Shown: positions 51,419 to 61,880 of the stretch, one piece after another
How positions within the stretch are numbered: position 1 is the stretch's first letter
Layout of the letters: the number at the start of each line of letters is the position of its first letter
NCBI GenBank assembly: GCA_020747015.1
Contig: JAGTJM010000034.1
Span: 186,001-250,000, forward strand
Direction of reading: 5' to 3'
DNA length: 64,000 nucleotides
Source of the DNA: Pyrenochaeta sp. MPI-SDFR-AT-0127
Lineage: Eukaryota > Ascomycota > Dothideomycetes > Pleosporales > Cucurbitariaceae
Made by a program: the position numbers and the translations under genes
Notes under the pieces: model-generated
What the model saw: the letters and a program-made list of their open reading frames with translations, nothing else
Databases searched by the model: none
Told to the model about the DNA's origin: nothing

Positions 51419-53110
51419 CTATAATTGCACATCCACCGCCTCATTCGCCTGATTCTGACCAGGAATGATGAGCTCCTCTTGTTTTTCCTCGTCCACAAAT
51501 TTCCTCTCACTGACGTGTTCGCCCTCTTTCGGTGCGACCCAAACGTTTGTGTTGTTCTTCTTCTGTCCTGGCGCGTGCTTGTATACGCAACGGGGGTTCA
51601 GGCACGGGTTGAACTTGCACATGATGGTCGAATGCGCAAACGTACAACCCTCTTTTGTGCAGTCGGCGCCGTTACGGCAAGGTTGCGCTGTGGGGTGCTT
51701 GTATGGGCAGCTGGAGGGGTCGCGGCAGTTGGGCCAGAATGCGCATTCTTGCTCAGACTGGAACTTTTGTCGCTGTGCTGGGGATGGATGCTTTCCAACA
51801 CACTTCTTGTTCTTGCATGCAGCACCGTAGTCGCACGTGTCGTTCATATCAACTGGAGTGCCGGGTGGGGCGGCGGGTGACTGGTGAACGAACACACAGT
51901 CTGGGTTAGTACACCGCAAATTGAACTTGCACATTGTTGATGATGGCTCTGGGCGACTCGACTCGACTTCCATTCCATCACCATTCTCCCCTGATGGGCC
52001 ATCCGCCATGGCCTCGTCTTGGCCATCCTTTTTCGTGAAAGGCTTAGCGTTCGGGTTCATGCCTCTGTTGCCCTGTGAGCGGTCCATGCGCTGGTGCAGA
52101 GGCTTTTTGGATCCATTTCGGTTGTTCTGGTTGAAGTTGGGGTTGACAAACGCCGTTGGGTTGCCACCAGAGAAGATCTGCTGCATCATCTGCGCTTGTT
52201 GCTCGTACATTTGCATCAGCGCCATTTGTTGTTGTGGGTTCAACATGCCGGGCATGCCGTTCTGGCCGCCCATTTGTGGCATGGGCATGCCTGGCATACC
52301 GCCGCCCATGGGCATACCGCTCATGTTGTTCATGTTGCCCTGGCCCATGTTCATGTTGGCATTGCCCATACCTCTGCCGTTCGCCATTGCCTCGATTCCT
52401 CGACCGATATTCTGGCCGCGTGGGCCTTTTGGCGCGTCGCGAGCGTGTGAATTTATCCGGCCGACGCCACCACCGGTGCCACGCACGCGATGTAATGGAG
52501 AGTCGTCGTTGCGGTTCATGGATTTGTTTAGCTGGTTGAGCATACGTCCGCCGCGTGCTGGGCGTGCCGCTTGGGCGCCGCTGCCATTGCGCATGGCTTT
52601 GGGTCCTGTGGGGCTATATAGTGTTAGCACTCTTGATCGCACCATGAATCCTCTCGTCGGCGTCTCAAAGGAGATCGAACGAGATCGAAAGGGGTAAGAG
52701 GTTGGATTTTCAACATACATATTGCCTGATGCCTCTGCGCCGCCATCCATGTCTGTATCTTGCGCAGACATGCCATTATCGTTGAATGTGCTCTCCATCT
52801 GGTTCTCTATTGACTGCGCGACGGAAGAATCGTCGCCGCTTAGTTGCCGCTTCAGGACTTCAATCTGCTCAAACAACCACTGCGCAAACTGCTGTGTCTC
52901 TGTATTCTCCGGCCCCAAGTCGAGCAGATCGTTTGACAATTCTGCCGCGACTTGCGCCTCGTTCTTATCGTTGGCAAGCATCAGGAGAATGTACTCAAAC
53001 AGCGTCGTGTCGTCGCCGCCCGTCGTCCACCCAAACTCAGCGAGCTTGGGCTGCACGACATGCTGCAGTTGAACCGCCAGCGGCGACTCATTTGAAAAGT
53101 CGACAGCCAT
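51419..53110 (-). CDS. NAB2: Nab2-like nuclear poly(A) RNA-binding CCCH zinc-finger protein
   Basis: Exons 52719-53110 and 51419-52613, with a 105-nt intron, give 528 residues. Nab2 binds poly(A) in the nucleus, limits tail length and links mRNAs to export. I chose the ATG at 53110, which gives the conserved N-terminal helical domain (residues 1-95, with LFEYILLMLANDKNEAQVAAEL). A Met/Gly-rich and Gln-rich linker follows at about 200-275. Five C-x5-C-x4-C-x3-H-type fingers run from about residue 360 to 480: CKFNLRCTNPDCVFVH, CDYGAACKNKKCVGKH, CAFWPNCRDPSSCPYKH, CRNGADCTKEGCTFAH and CKFNPCLNPRCVYKH; the third and fifth differ slightly in spacing. The intron is stop-free and in frame; I remove it because GTATGT and a terminal TATATAG fit, and the retained peptide is unlike the flanking sequence. 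Confidence 0.92.
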   Translation of the reverse strand: MAVDFSNESPLAVQLQHVVQPKLAEFGWTTGGDDTTLFEYILLMLANDKNEAQVAAELSNDLLDLGPENTETQQFAQWLFEQIEVLKRQLSGDDSSVAQSIENQMESTFNDNGMSAQDTDMDGGAEASGNMYVENPTSYPFRSRSISFETPTRGFMVRSRVLTLYSPTGPKAMRNGSGAQAARPARGGRMLNQLNKSMNRNDDSPLHRVRGTGGGVGRINSHARDAPKGPRGQNIGRGIEAMANGRGMGNANMNMGQGNMNNMSGMPMGGGMPGMPMPQMGGQNGMPGMLNPQQQMALMQMYEQQAQMMQQIFSGGNPTAFVNPNFNQNNRNGSKKPLHQRMDRSQGNRGMNPNAKPFTKKDGQDEAMADGPSGENGDGMEVESSRPEPSSTMCKFNLRCTNPDCVFVHQSPAAPPGTPVDMNDTCDYGAACKNKKCVGKHPSPAQRQKFQSEQECAFWPNCRDPSSCPYKHPTAQPCRNGADCTKEGCTFAHSTIMCKFNPCLNPRCVYKHAPGQKKNNTNVWVAPKEGEHVSERKFVDEEKQEELIIPGQNQANEAVDVQL

Positions 53111-55592
53111 GGTGAGGGTGGTCGTTGATGAGAGAAGGCTGTTGCGAGGACTCAAAAAGTCGAAGGAATAGTCAGGGACAAAGAAAGTGGCGAGAGACGC
53201 GACTTCCTCAGCAGCTCTGGTCGCGTTCCCTCGGATATAGGATCGTGAAAGGAGGCCGTGAGTCGTGAAAAGTGGATGCGCGTGCGAAGGAAGTTGGCAA
53301 AGAGATTGTGTGGGGAGCGAGTAAATGTTTGGGAGAGGCTTCTTCGATGCTGCTATGCTTGGCAATCAAGCCCGGCATTTGCCGCCTGACTAAGGCGCCG
53401 TAGAATGTTCTGCCTGAGGCATCATTTGTCCTTGGACCACTCTCTGTGAGGATCTTTACTCAGTAACTTGTATCGAGTGCAGGATGGTTCGGGAACAGTG
53501 GAAGAGGAGAGAGGCAGGTGACTACTAGTATACTAAGAGGGCGCTTTTATAAAGAGAACCCGTTGTGAGAAAAAGATATCACTTTCACTATCCCAGAGGG
53601 TATTGAGTTGAACAAAATGAGCCATAAGGGTTCATCATCGAGATCTGCATTCATGAGGAGCCCCAGGATCCCAGGCTGCCCCAAAGTTTTAGACAGTCCA
53701 TGGTCCATTTGGTGAGACTGTGTGACTCACGTGACTATTGTCACCTGATTCTACTTTTGTCAAGCTCTGTACTATAGGTGACAGTGCCCCGCGCTTGTTC
53801 GTGGGTCGTATCACTCACAGTACTTTTGACGTCTTGGATATTCTCAAGCGCCGTTCTACTTCCTCAGTCATGATAATAGTGTCAAGCAGACTGATTCACG
53901 CCCTGGACCACCACGATATCACAGTCACCCGTTCGAATTCGATCAAGGCTAAATTCAAAGAGACCAGTATCTATACCAGGGCCTGGCGGAAGTAGAAAGC
54001 TTGATATGAGTGTACCGTTCCAAGGCGGCATCGACTCGACCTTGATCTTGTCAATCAAAGCCATTCACGAGATCAACAGCTTGATCAAGTGGCATGTGGC
54101 GAGGAAAAAGTGGCATTCAGACAAGACCAAGCAGAAGACGGCGAGTAGCAGTGATCCGCGTGTGCTCATATGTGGCGGTGGCATGATGGGTTCAAGCCTT
54201 TATATAAGAATGCACCGACTTAGAGCTTCCTGTAAGAGTATAATAGCTTTTGCCTAAGGGAAGAGAGTGTTCGACTTATGTAGGAGATAAAACCACAGAT
54301 GGAAATTACCTTAGGTTATATCACTTAGCGTTTCTTTGCCAAAGACACAGCCTCGACTTCCAGGGAGCTTCTGGTCTTGATCTCATACTCCTCAACACCA
54401 ACTAGAGCATTTCCAACTAAGAGGCTTGCTAGCCTAGTATTTGCGTATACAGTGGCGGTTCTCTGAAAACAACTATTCCAATGCCCGAACAAAATCTAAT
54501 TGGTCGTTTTACAGGCATTTCTATGTACTGCTATGACTGCCAACATTTAGCTGCGGCTCGAGTATGAGAGTGGTGGTCGGAATGAGGGAATTCTCGACCT
54601 GCTGATCATAGGAACATGGCGGTGGAGAACCTGGCGAAACACAGGCGCCGCCAATAGCAACAGCATGTTGAGCCATTCGGATCTCTTCTCTTTCTACACT
54701 TGCAAACTCACGTGCTTCCGTTCAACAAGGGAATTGTTTTCGACACCATTCCGAGTACCTGATCACGTATTACCACAGGCATAGTCCGCCACACAGGTAC
54801 CATTCATGTAAACGTTTGAGAACATGCTCAGAAAGAGCAGCTCATGATCCCTGTGATTCATTCCCGCAATTAACGTGCGTTATTTGTGGTTTTTCGGTAG
54901 GATTTGTGCTTCGGGATCATCTCGGTGGCCAGGGTCCACTAGTAAGGTAAGAATTAAACACAACTGGCAGTTATATCCTTGTGTGAACTTCGGCGCCATT
55001 TTCAAATGATGTATGGCGAAAACGAGGTGGCTGTCAGCTCTGACGGTGCCTCGGCAATGCATGAGGCTTCGTAGCAACTGCGCATCGACCTGGTGTAACC
55101 GACTTTGTGGAAAAGTTTGGCACCAGCCAGAGCGTTCTGCTTGACTAGATTTGGTGGCCGCGAATCATACTCGGCGTTACTCGTGTCCAAGCACCAACCG
55201 AATGGCTTCGCGATGCTTATTAGTCTTGCGCTAAACTTGTTCAGCCTTGTTCCCGCCACTAGAGTGGGCTCTGCTTGCGATATCCTGCGGGCTAAAGAAG
55301 AGCACGCAATTTTTCTGGCTATCTTGCAATTCACAAAGCCATTTAGTAACACCAGTGCGATATAACGTCAACAACAACAACAACAACAACAACAACAGCG
55401 GATTCCCTCTCCGCAGTCATGAACATGATGATGCATTCGTCCTGACTTGTATGATCAGTACGACCCTCCCGCCCAGTACTCAGAACACCCACGAGGGGCC
55501 GAGCTCACGACCCGTAACCAAATATCCGCAATCACGACTCGCAGGACGGATTCAGCGCTTCATCGGAAACCAAAAGTTCCCATCTCGGCAAC
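53111..55592. other. Large divergent intergenic region
   Basis: Nearly 2.5 kb between the NAB2-like gene (minus) and the permease (plus). Most of it shows only short ORFs. A minus-strand coding-like stretch of 45 residues ending in a stop at 54325 is preceded by a TTTTCAG acceptor at 54463 and may be an orphan last exon. A (CAA)9 repeat lies in the presumed permease leader. Confidence 0.5.
55369..55395 (+). repeat. (CAA)9 microsatellite
   Basis: Nine perfect CAA units about 200 bases before the permease start codon, probably in its 5' untranslated region. Unstructured CAA runs favour ribosome scanning; any effect here is inference. Confidence 0.9.
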
Positions 55593-57347
55593 ATGGCCAA
55601 CAAAATTTCGGAAGTTGGGGTTGCTGCCTTTGACGGGCAGTCCAAGGACATCGAGGCGTCCGTGGATCAGCACCACAGCCATGACGGCGATTTCGTCACG
55701 CAGCTCGAGAACAAGAGCCTAGCCAGAGGTCTCCGTCAGCGTCACATCCAGATGATTGCGCTGGCCGGTGCTATAGGAACGGGCTTATTTTTAGGACTTG
55801 GTGGCTCGATTCAGACTGGCGGACCTCTTGGAGCACTTCTAGGGTATGCAACGGTCGGTCTCATTGTTTGCTCAGTCCAATTTGCCCTGGGAGAAGTCGC
55901 AGCCCTTTTACCAGTCACCGGATCGTTCGTGAGGCATGCCGAGTTTCTTGTTGATCCAGCTTTCGGATTCGCAATCGGGCTCAACATTGTCTATGGAAAC
56001 CTGCTTTCTGTCCCAGCCGAGATATCAGCGATCTGCGTGCTGTTCCAATTCTGGACCGATATAAACTCGGCTGTCTTCATATGCATATTCATCGCCATCA
56101 CGTTTGCGATTGGTATCGCGTTCGTAGGCATATATGGCGAAGTAGAATTCTTCTTTGCCTGCCTGAAGATACTCCTGGTCATTTTCCTCATCATTCTTGG
56201 TCTCATCATTGATCTTGGAGGCATTCCTGGACAAGAGCGCATCGGTTTCAGGTATTGGAAGACTCCGGGTCCATTCGTCGAGCACATCGCCTCCGGCTCA
56301 TGGGGCAAGTTCCTTGGCTACTGGGCAGTCATGAACAATGCAGTATTCAGCTTTGCTGGCGTGGAGAGTCTGGCCATGGCTGCTGCCGAGACTCAAAATC
56401 CGCGTCGCAACATTCCCAAAGCCTGCAAGAAGGTCTTCGCACGTGTTCTGATCTTTTATATCCTCGCAGGTAGGTTTTCCATCATATCTCATCTACATTG
56501 CTAACATTGATGTTCAGTCCTCATTGTGGGTATGATCGTTGCAAGCGATGACCCTAGGCTCAACGACTATACCGGCGACGCAACGACAAGTCCTTTCGTT
56601 ATTGTTGCTTCTGCAGCTGGTATCAAAGCCATCCCATCTGTGGTCAATGCGGTTGTCATCACGTCGGCCTGGTCGTCTTCTAATCAAGCACTTCTCTCCG
56701 GAACCCGTGTGCTCTTCGGTCTCGCCATTAAAGGTCAAGCACCAAAGATATTCTTGCGGACGACTTCATGGGGCGTGCCATACGTTTGCGTGCTATTTAA
56801 CACTGCTTTCATGTTTCTCGCCTTCATGGCGCTATCCAGTAATGCCATGACTGTCTTTTGGTGGCTAGTCGATCTCACCGCTGCTGGAGTACTCGTGTCC
56901 TGGTCCTCTATCCTCACCAATCACATCCGCTTGAATTTGGCCATGAAAAAGCAGGGCATCCCACGAAGCGAGCTTCCTTTCCACAACCGCTGGACACCAT
57001 ATACCTCGCCAATTGCTCTGTTCATGTGCCTTACCATTCTCTTTACCTCGGGCTTTTCGACGTTTACAAAGGGCAACTGGTCCACCAGTACATTCATCTC
57101 TGCCTATTTGTGAGTGCTCTCTTTTCTCACAAAGCATTAATTTCTGCAGATAACTAACGCATTATACAGAGACATTCCGCTTGTTATTGCTGCTTTCTTA
57201 CTTTGGAAGTTCATCAAGGGAACCAAGTTCGTGTCGCTAGCAGATGTACCTATTCGCGCAGCACTAGACGAAGTTTCGAGAAATCCCGAGCCCGTAGAGC
57301 CGAAGGCAACCGGTTGGAAACGTATTCCAGCTTTCTTATTCGACTAG
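55593..57347 (+). CDS. Amino-acid permease (fungal AAP / APC family)
   Basis: Exons 55593-56469, 56518-57109 and 57170-57347, with introns of 48 and 60 nt, give 548 residues, the usual size. These carriers import amino acids across the plasma membrane with protons. After a hydrophilic N-terminus, LARGLRQRHIQMIALAGAIGTGLFLGLG is split here only for length; it is the classic start of helix one, with the GAIGTGLF substrate loop. About twelve hydrophobic segments follow. The consensus GEVAALLPVTGSF and the FAGVESLAMAAAETQNPRR segment after helix six are the family's signature loops. The start ATG has a good context (AACATGGCC). The C-terminal tail is short and hydrophilic. Specificity (general or single amino acid) cannot be read from sequence alone. 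Confidence 0.94.
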
Positions 57348-57653
57348 AAGGTTCGAACTCTCTTTTAGACCATAGGTCCTAGAAGCAGTTTCGTTTTAAC
57401 AAGAGGATAAAAATTCTGTGGATCATTAGACTTGGAGGAGCTCGATTCTTAATCTGATCAATTCTCCCAGCTAAATATAGTTGAGTGCTACAATAACAGT
57501 GCATGGATATAAAAGACAGGATACGCGCACTTTTTTAACTGAGCCACAAAAACCATGTACAATAGCCCCAGCGACAACCATAGGCAGACCATTTCATACC
57601 GCCACGACCCTACCCTTTCAGGTATCTTTTCACAGGGATATTCAAACCTGCAA
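57348..57653. other. Convergent intergenic region
   Basis: About 300 bases between the 3' ends of the permease and the FG-GAP gene. Nothing recognised. Confidence 0.5.
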
Positions 57654-58649
57654 TTAGCCACCAAGGACGTGCACTTCGGTGCTACTAGTTCCCGTGTTGC
57701 TTTTCTTGAACGCAAACAAATCAAGCTTTCCATCGCGATTATAATCCCCAACACCAAACTCGAACGTACCATCAGTCGGACCCAGTGCCGTCCCCGACTG
57801 CAAGATAAAGTTTTGGAAGCTACTCGCACCAGACAATACATGGATCTCTGTGCTTCCTGTGCCAGTGTTACTCTTCTTCACCGCGACGACGTCGGGACGC
57901 CCATCTGCGTTCCAATCTCCGACGGTAAAGTCAAACGTGGCATCCGTTTCGCCCAGTGCCGTGCCAGTCTGGAGCGCAAAACTCTGGTAGTTGGCGCTAC
58001 CTCGCAAAACATGGATTTCCGTGCTCCTGGTTCCGGTCGCAGATTTCTTGATGGCAAAGATATCGGGCTTGCCGTCGCCGTCCCAGTTCCCGACGCCAAA
58101 AGCAAATGTATCGTCTGTTTCATGTAGTGCGGTGCCCGTTTGCAGGATAAAGCTTCGGAAGTTGGAGGCGCCGGAGAGGATATGAACTTCAGTGGATCTG
58201 GTGCCGGTGCCGTATTTCTTGATGGCAACAAGGTCGAGTTTGCCGTCGCCATCCCAGTCCGCGAGTAGAAAGTCGAACTGCGATGTGGATGTCTCTTGGA
58301 GGCCAGTTCCAGTTTGTAGAATGAAATTCTGGTAGTTGGATGACCCGGATAGGACGTGGATCTCGGTGCTCCTGGTGCCGGTATTGCTGGTTTTGATTGC
58401 AACAAGATCCGGTCTGCCATCGTTATTAATATCACCGAGGAGAATCTGGAAGGTACCATCGGTTTGGTGCAAGGCGGTGCCGGTTTGCAGAATGAAGCCG
58501 AGTGACGCCGCTCGAGCATCTTTGGAAAGATGTTGCTTCAGATCGCGCACGCCATTGTACGGTGCTCTCTGCAAGACAGCGCCTGATACATGGCCAACCC
58601 AAGTTGCAGGGATGAAAACGAAAAGATTCAAGTAGCTCGTGAACAACAT
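57654..58649 (-). CDS. Secreted FG-GAP / VCBS repeat protein (beta-propeller lectin-like)
   Basis: This is a single exon of 331 residues. It opens with a hydrophobic signal peptide (residues 1-23, cut probably near GHVSGA). After about 50 residues come five tandem repeats of 57-58 residues at about 52, 109, 167, 224 and 281, the last shortened to 51. Each reads F-x-LQTGTAL, then a Thr/Phe strand, a calcium-loop-like D-x-D/N-x-DG-x-PD/LD, AIKKSNTGT and STEIHVLSG. This is the FG-GAP pattern of integrin-type propellers and of fungal sugar-binding propellers. The acidic loop is kept in all five, the first position of the third being Asn. The strong similarity between units suggests recent duplication or ongoing homogenisation. 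A role in binding glycans outside the cell is inferred. Confidence 0.88.
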   Translation of the reverse strand: MLFTSYLNLFVFIPATWVGHVSGAVLQRAPYNGVRDLKQHLSKDARAASLGFILQTGTALHQTDGTFQILLGDINNDGRPDLVAIKTSNTGTRSTEIHVLSGSSNYQNFILQTGTGLQETSTSQFDFLLADWDGDGKLDLVAIKKYGTGTRSTEVHILSGASNFRSFILQTGTALHETDDTFAFGVGNWDGDGKPDIFAIKKSATGTRSTEIHVLRGSANYQSFALQTGTALGETDATFDFTVGDWNADGRPDVVAVKKSNTGTGSTEIHVLSGASSFQNFILQSGTALGPTDGTFEFGVGDYNRDGKLDLFAFKKSNTGTSSTEVHVLGG

Positions 58650-58736
58650 GATGATTCAATGAGTTTAAAGACTCAAACTATGGAATTGTTGAAGAAAGTA
58701 GAAACTGACTGAGAGACAAATGTCTAGAGGCGCGCC

Positions 58737-58745
58737 AATTTATAC
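58737..58745 (-). promoter_or_regulatory. TATA-like box of the FG-GAP gene
   Basis: GTATAAATT on the minus strand lies about 90 bases upstream of the ATG at 58649, a plausible distance for a core promoter with a short leader. Confidence 0.45.
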
Positions 58746-59769
58746 ACAATACCTGGGATTTCGTACCTACTCTGCCAGGAAATCACATCATAACGTGCAT
58801 CTTGGAACCTGACCATTTGAGTATGAGACCATTGTAACGTGGGACAATTTTTCAGCTTACCCCGCTGTCGGTCTAAAGTCAACAATTAGCTTTATCCAAA
58901 TTGCGGTACCATTAATGCGAGCTTATTCTCTACTCACAAGCTTACGTATAAGAGGGGTGCCATACTCAATCGAGGAGAAGTTAAGTAAAATCTGTTTATC
59001 GTTAAGAGCATCATGCATACAACACGAGCCCGGCGCCGAGAGAGTGGTTGAGATCACGCCTTTCCCAGGCTTAGCGTCCAATAGAAGCCAAATAGAGTTT
59101 GTGAAACCCGACGCACGCTCAAAAGGGTCAATACAAGGCGAGGAATGCTTTTGGAAGGTGGATGCTAACGTATTCAGGACTGATAGTACGACAAGACAGA
59201 ACGGCCAGAAATAAGGGTAGCACAAAGTAATGAGACTACGCTTGGAATCAAGGCAGGAGATCAAGCAGATGGTACGAATCAATAGCGCTATAAAAAGAAT
59301 TCGAAGGTCAGGTTCATCACGAACGCTTACTACTAAAGTTGTCGTCAATACACAACGTTTAGCCGACTTCCGAATCCTAACGGAACGGCAAGCCCGATCC
59401 AATCGAGGGGTCGACTTGGCGTTGGGAAGATATCAATAAAAACCGCACTATGGTGCGCAATGCTTGCATGCTTCAACCATGCTCTCGGGATATTGGCGCT
59501 TAGCTAAACATCGTTGCATTCATCGATGGTGCTCTAAAGAAACAATGAGAAGCACGATTTCCTATTTACTCCATGGTTGAAGCTACAACAGCTCTTTCTG
59601 TCGACTCGATTGGTATCGTCCCTCTGGCTTATCAAGGTGATCATACCTTTTGTTCGAAGGATCGAGAGTCCTGAGCTTGGATGTCGGTGGACCGCGGTAC
59701 GCTTGCGTGACATTGCGCCATCATATTGCAGGCGTTTAGATTGCACCAAGGATTAGTTATTGTGGTAGA

Positions 59770-60220
59770 GCATCTTAGCTACGTACGCGTATATGGTTCA
59801 CTACGGTCCGCTATGCCTCTTACTATTTCCAAGGACAGAGGGCTATACTATAAAAGCCTATATAAGCTACTCTTAGAGCTTGGCCTACTTCTCTTACATG
59901 TTCTCTTAGGTATTTAGATAATTTTTCAGACTACCATCTATTACCTAGCCCTCTAAAATCTTCTATACTACATATGCTAAGTTGGAGTAGGAAAGGATAT
60001 TATAGATATTGACTTCTAAGTAATACGCTACAACGCTATATTCATAGTTACATTAGCTATCTTACAAAGAGGTCCTCCTTAGTAAAAGATATTATGAAGT
60101 GTATAATTATATAGAATAGAACCCAGCAACGCGACTAGATAGGCACTCTACTTTCTCTCTGAATATAGGTATGTATCTAGGGGAACTCGTAGCTATCCTA
60201 GCTGCAGCGCTTTACCGTAA
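59770..60220. repeat. AT-rich, RIP-like repeat relic
   Basis: This stretch is dense in TA, CTA and TTA words and full of stops in every frame, unlike its surroundings, and no ends or family can be recognised. It looks like a fragment of a transposable element after repeat-induced point mutation. Boundaries are approximate. Confidence 0.5.
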
Positions 60221-60567
60221 CTAACACTGAGACGGAGGTTCAAATCGGAGTAACCGAATAGGCTCTTAGTCCTTGATATGTCGACGGTGAAGGCACATAT
60301 CACGCTTTTGTCTCCCCTTGCCTCGGAAACCCAACCATATGATCCGCGTGGTTCCATAGAGACCCCGAAACATGATTGTCGCAGCGTTTCGTTTCTTCTC
60401 CATGCTCCTGATTCATCCAGTCACACTACGAGTCGTCGTGGGCGCCGAATATGACGCACACTTTGCGCCTCGTGAGCAGCATTGTTTTTTCGAGCCTCAC
60501 TGCCTGTGCTGAGAACAAGCCACGGACACGCTCTTGTGTTTTCGTATCACTGTGTTCGTCTCATCGC

Positions 60568-61880
60568 TCATACATCTGCTTTGGCAGCCATTCTTCGCTC
60601 GTGTTCCCGGCGTAACTGAGGCGTAATCCGAATACCGGTCCCACCAGTCCGGCTTTTCGCAAGCTCCTCTTGGCTGGCGTTATCGTCTTCGAATAGGCTA
60701 CGATTTCTTGTACCCGTCTTGCGGCTCTTTGAGCTGATCAAGCTCTTCAATTTGATACCCTTGGACTTGGGCGCTTTTGCGGGTGTAGAACCAGGCGGGG
60801 CAGATCCATCCGAACGATTTGCGGATTGGCGAACGTAACCCTGTCCATCTTCCGATTCTCTGCTCGATGTGCTGAACTTGGGGATGAGCGAGGCGAGTAC
60901 AGGACAACATCCAATTATGATAGCTGCAACCGTGTTAGCGACCGTCTCAGGATGAAGCTAACTCTGTAGCGACTTTACCTGTCGAGCACTCGATGATGGT
61001 CCACATTGTGAGCCACTTTGGGTCTGGAGACTGCGGCTTTCCATCACCACCGACCTGGACGATACGAATCGTGGAGAAAAGGATGCAGACAAAACCGGAG
61101 GCAAACAACAAACCACAGCCAATTTTCCGAGACCGTGCCATTTGCAGATTCCAGATGAGTCTGATTGGAAGGAACATTACTGTCATCAAATTAGCATGTC
61201 ATTCGTATGTGGAATCCAGGGACGCCAACCCACCCATCAGGTTTGTCAGAGTATCGACGGCATATGCGTAGTATAGATTAGCGGTCTGGCGTCGAACTTC
61301 CTTTGGTGAAGAGCACATGACGCCCTCGTCGAAGAATTTCCTTGTGTCGTCGCATGCCAGACCAGGCCCTGTAATGAAGCAGGTGATATATGTCTATAAC
61401 GATTAGCCACCTGCACAAACTTATACAGCATAGTAGAACGTTGCTTACAATGATGCAGAATACGATCGTACCCCACCACGTCCACAAATACACCCTCGGC
61501 ATCCCCACAAGCAGTTTCTTGTAGAATGCAAGCAGCGAGAACTTGACGAACCAGAGACAGGTCCAGAACTCCATGCCGCTGGACCACATGACCTTGGACG
61601 TAAACTGGATGTCCTTCTGCATCCCAACCCATCCAGTAATCTCGCCTTTCTGGAGCTGCTCTAATTTGAAGAAGAGGGGCGTGATGATGACATAGAGGAT
61701 CGAGAAGGTGAGGTATGCAGCGAACGCAACATAGAGCCAGATATCCTGCATTTCCACAGTCCTACGGCGCCATCCTTGGACGATAACTCGAACGATGAAG
61801 ATTGCCGACGTCAATGCGATCATGGCGTAATCCGTCCGGAGCAGTTCATTCTGCGAGATCCAATTGTTGGTCGAAGCCAT
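60568..61880 (-). CDS. Fungal rhodopsin-domain integral membrane protein
   Basis: Exons 61449-61880, 61234-61393, 60979-61179 and 60568-60923, with introns of 55, 54 and 55 nt, give 382 residues. The protein has about seven hydrophobic segments in the first 270 residues, including DYAMIALTSAIFIVRVIVQGW, DIWLYVAFAAYLTFSILYV, FWTCLWFVKFSLLAFYK, a segment after WTWWGTIVFCII, and LPIRLIWNLQMARSRKIG. The D-x-W-x-x-x-A/G motif in helix two and the loop N-L-Q-M are marks of the fungal rhodopsin-like family (often called SAT4 or PTH11-related). No retinal-binding Lys can be assigned. The tail of about 100 residues is hydrophilic and rich in Ser, Lys and Arg. Most members have unknown ligands. The CFEM domain found in some PTH11-type receptors is absent. 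Confidence 0.85.

Larger units (their letters stand above)
58650..60567. other. Intergenic region with AT-rich repeat relic
   Basis: Upstream of the FG-GAP gene and downstream of the rhodopsin-domain gene. The left half has short ORFs on both strands (for example minus 58923-59402) without recognisable features. From about 59770 to 60220 the sequence changes to a TpA-dense, CpG-poor composition (separate entry). Confidence 0.5.

Noticed and set aside
51921..52697. Plus-strand 258-codon ORF opposite NAB2
   Set aside because: Cys/Met/Pro bias comes from the antisense of the Met/Gly-rich linker; the minus strand has clear zinc fingers.
53930..53950. B-box-like GTTCGAATTC suggesting a tRNA
   Set aside because: The flanking bases do not form a T-stem and no A-box or acceptor stem pairs with it.
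54180..54240. GGGTTCAAGCC resembling a tRNA T-arm
   Set aside because: Stem pairs fail and no cloverleaf can be drawn.
57555..58127. Plus-strand ORF opposite the FG-GAP gene
   Set aside because: It mirrors the repeat structure of the minus-strand gene and is explained as its shadow.
60230..60260. GGTTCAAATC resembling a tRNA T-arm
   Set aside because: The five-base stem does not pair and no anticodon arm is found upstream.
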